Assembly: GCA_002315765.1 (NCBI GenBank)
Contig: DCIE01000079.1
Coordinates: 1-6,526 of the forward strand
Length of the DNA: 6,526 nt
Origin: Ruminococcaceae bacterium UBA1734
GTDB lineage: Bacteria; Bacillota; Clostridia; Oscillospirales; Acutalibacteraceae
Direction of reading: 5' to 3'
The notes beneath the pieces were generated by a model. It was given only the letters and a program-made list of their open reading frames with translations, did no database searches and had not been told where the DNA came from. A program made the translations under genes and the position numbers. Shown here one piece after another: positions 5,291 through 6,526 of the stretch. The stretch's first letter is position 1. Every line of letters begins with the position of its first letter.

Positions 5291-5413
5291 TTATTCGTCA
5301 GCTATATCGCCCATGCAACCTCCGGAAATTTCCGGTACATAAGTACCGCCACAAGAGTTGGATGCTGTAACGATATCGTTTGACAAAGCAACGATTTCTA
5401 ATTTAGCCTTCAT
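5291..5413 (-). CDS. RiPP precursor peptide, 40 residues
   Basis: This is a small gene easily missed by gene callers. The peptide starts MKAKLEIVALSNDIVTAS (residues 1-18, likely leader) and continues NSCGGTYVPEISGGCMGD (19-36), ending IADE. Cys21 and Cys33 lie 12 residues apart, with Gly-rich flanks, Thr24, Tyr25 and Ser30 between them. The ribosome site AGGCGGTGA (5427-5419) matches the extended anti-SD consensus in 8 of 9 bases, 5 nt before the ATG. Leaders with a D[IV][IV]TAS-like motif are, from memory, frequent in clostridial small peptides. A paralogous frame follows, then the radical SAM/SPASM maturase. The gene is only 16 bp after the upstream surface-protein gene and is followed by a terminator. 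The leader/core boundary is unknown; a cut near TAS-NS is a guess. I do not recognise a named RiPP class. Confidence 0.85.
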   Translation of the reverse strand: MKAKLEIVALSNDIVTASNSCGGTYVPEISGGCMGDIADE

Positions 5414-5429
5414 TAAATTCACCGCCTTA

Positions 5430-6526
5430 TTATTTGACATAGGCAACAACTGCATCACAATAATTCATAATTGAATTAATAAGGGCTGTGTATGTTGTAT
5501 AACTACCCTGTAATGCACCCTCAATACTATAAACAGCTTCAGGGCTTATTGCCGTGTCGCCGGAATAAACTTGAACGGTAATTGCAGAACGCATATTGTT
5601 AGCATTCATACCTACGATAAATTGCGGTCTGCTACTTGCATCGTAACCGCTAACTTCGATAACATCTTGTGTAGCTACGCCGTTTGAATCGTTGTAGCTA
5701 ATATGTAATGTTAAATTATCAAGTGAACCGGAGTAATACTTTGGATTAACAGTTAGCTTTATACCAATCATATCAGACAATAAAACTGTCGGAGTTATAA
5801 ATGCAACCTGATTCTTTCCGTTAACATTAGAAGCTAATACCGGGCTCCAGTTGGTTGAAGTTCTTTCAACGGTTGGAGTTGTATTTGTTACATAGGTAGC
5901 ATTTGTACCTGTCAAAATATTATCAGCACGGTCAGCAGCAGCAATTTGTTTTGCAAAGTCAGCCTGAGCTTGAGCACCCATCTTTAAAAGATTTGCGGCA
6001 ACCGTCTTGGTAACGGTATTTCCTGTGCCTGATAAAACACTGCCCAACAATACCTGTACTGAAGTTTGTTTTACTGTACCGGAGGTCCAAGAACCGTTAA
6101 TACAAGTAAAGAATGTAGTTGTAAACACATCGGTAAAGTTTGCAGTGAATACCGGAAGAGCCCATCTGTAATATCCGGATTCAGCAGTTAAATTTGCGCC
6201 TGCAACTGTGAGATCGTAATTTGTTTCTGTGTCAGCGCCGTTTGCAAAGGAATGCTCGGTTTTGATAAATCCTTCTGTAATTCCTGCGTGATTAGCTATC
6301 TTACTTCTGAAGTTGATTAATGTTGAAGCACCCATACCAACAGAAGGAGTTGCTGTTGTACTCGACTTTCTCCAAGTAACGGTTACAGGATCAAGTGTTG
6401 TGCTACAATCAGAACAAGCAAATGTAATAGAACCATCAGTTGTTTCTGTAGCTGCAGTAGCGGAAACTACTGTCTTATGTGTATGTTGACACTGAGCTGT
6501 GTATCCGCACTTTGAGCAAGCGCCGG
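5430..6526 (-). CDS. C-terminal part of a secreted/surface protein (5' end beyond window)
   Basis: The open frame runs off the window edge, giving 364 visible codons. The Met at 6335 is internal because the frame continues upstream without a stop. The first visible residues hold a Cys-pair/His motif, CSKCGYTAQCQHTH (3-16), and a second pair CSDC (37-40), followed by TWRKSS; such zinc-ribbon-like repeats are common in large clostridial surface proteins. The rest is Thr/Asn/Ser-rich and beta-like. It has two helical motifs of the type 'LLnYGa.AQ.yf': one reads LLKMGAQAQADF, followed by RADNIL; the other is the C-terminal INSIMNYCDAVVAYVK. YSIEGAL before the latter fits the same C-terminal module seen, from memory, in Ruminococcus-type proteins. 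Signal peptide and anchor cannot be judged here; no C-terminal LPxTG is present. Function is unknown, and no terminator separates it from the precursor gene. Confidence 0.85.
   Translation of the reverse strand, partial: GACSKCGYTAQCQHTHKTVVSATAATETTDGSITFACSDCSTTLDPVTVTWRKSSTTATPSVGMGASTLINFRSKIANHAGITEGFIKTEHSFANGADTETNYDLTVAGANLTAESGYYRWALPVFTANFTDVFTTTFFTCINGSWTSGTVKQTSVQVLLGSVLSGTGNTVTKTVAANLLKMGAQAQADFAKQIAAADRADNILTGTNATYVTNTTPTVERTSTNWSPVLASNVNGKNQVAFITPTVLLSDMIGIKLTVNPKYYSGSLDNLTLHISYNDSNGVATQDVIEVSGYDASSRPQFIVGMNANNMRSAITVQVYSGDTAISPEAVYSIEGALQGSYTTYTALINSIMNYCDAVVAYVK
5496..5524 (-). promoter_or_regulatory. Weak candidate promoter for the precursor gene, inside the upstream gene
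   Basis: TTGAGG (5524-5519) and TATACA (5501-5496) on the minus strand are 17 bp apart, each matching four of six consensus bases. It would give a leader of about 75 nt before the precursor ATG. Such matches arise often by chance in coding DNA. I list it because only 16 bp separate the two genes, so any dedicated promoter must lie within the surface-protein gene. Confidence 0.2.

Noticed and set aside
5430..6335. Surface-protein gene starting at the Met codon at 6335
   Set aside because: The frame stays open to the window edge and upstream residues include recognisable Cys-pair motifs, so this is an internal Met and the gene is partial.

Overview
The window looks like a low-GC Clostridia (Bacillota) chromosome segment, probably from a gut or rumen relative of Ruminococcus/Oscillospiraceae. 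This rests on AT-rich coding, strong Shine-Dalgarno sites, a sigma-A-type promoter, a clostridial-style surface protein, and a REP-associated transposase with GTAG-headed palindromes. Every supported gene is on the minus strand, so the biological order runs from high to low coordinates. No taxonomic marker gene is present, so the placement is inference.

Layout in transcription order: (1) the 3' end of a large surface/secreted protein gene (5430 to beyond 6526); (2) 16 bp later, a 40-residue RiPP precursor gene (5291-5413); (3) a rho-independent hairpin (5249-5281) with a U-rich tail; (4) a second precursor-like frame (5056-5178), also exactly 40 codons, interrupted by two in-frame TGA codons; (5) a radical SAM/SPASM peptide maturase (3637-5007); (6) an HPr-kinase-like P-loop protein overlapping it (2931-3647); (7) a GT61-family glycosyltransferase (1701-2921); (8) a REP-associated Y1 transposase with flanking and internal palindromes (about 879-1701); (9) a good promoter (833-861) driving a PqqD-like RRE protein (531-800) and a Ser/His S26-type peptidase (73-531), closed by a terminator (34-59).

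Items 2-7 and 9 read as one RiPP biosynthetic cluster. The precursor leader would be bound by the PqqD-like protein and/or the N-terminal region of the maturase, the core modified by radical SAM chemistry, possibly decorated by the kinase and glycosyltransferase, and cut by the S26-type protease. No transporter or immunity gene is visible. The terminator right after the first precursor fits a design in which precursor mRNA exceeds enzyme mRNA.

The most unusual object is the second precursor-like frame. It keeps the leader motif, a CGG[ST]Y core motif, a late Cys-Met pair, total length and a TAA stop, yet has TGA at codons 18 and 32. Neighbouring genes use TGG for every Trp codon checked, and two of them end in TGA, so a genome-wide UGA=Trp code is unlikely. 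The options are a decayed paralogue, selenocysteine recoding, or a split leader/core arrangement (the first TGA is followed directly by ATG). The sequence alone does not decide.
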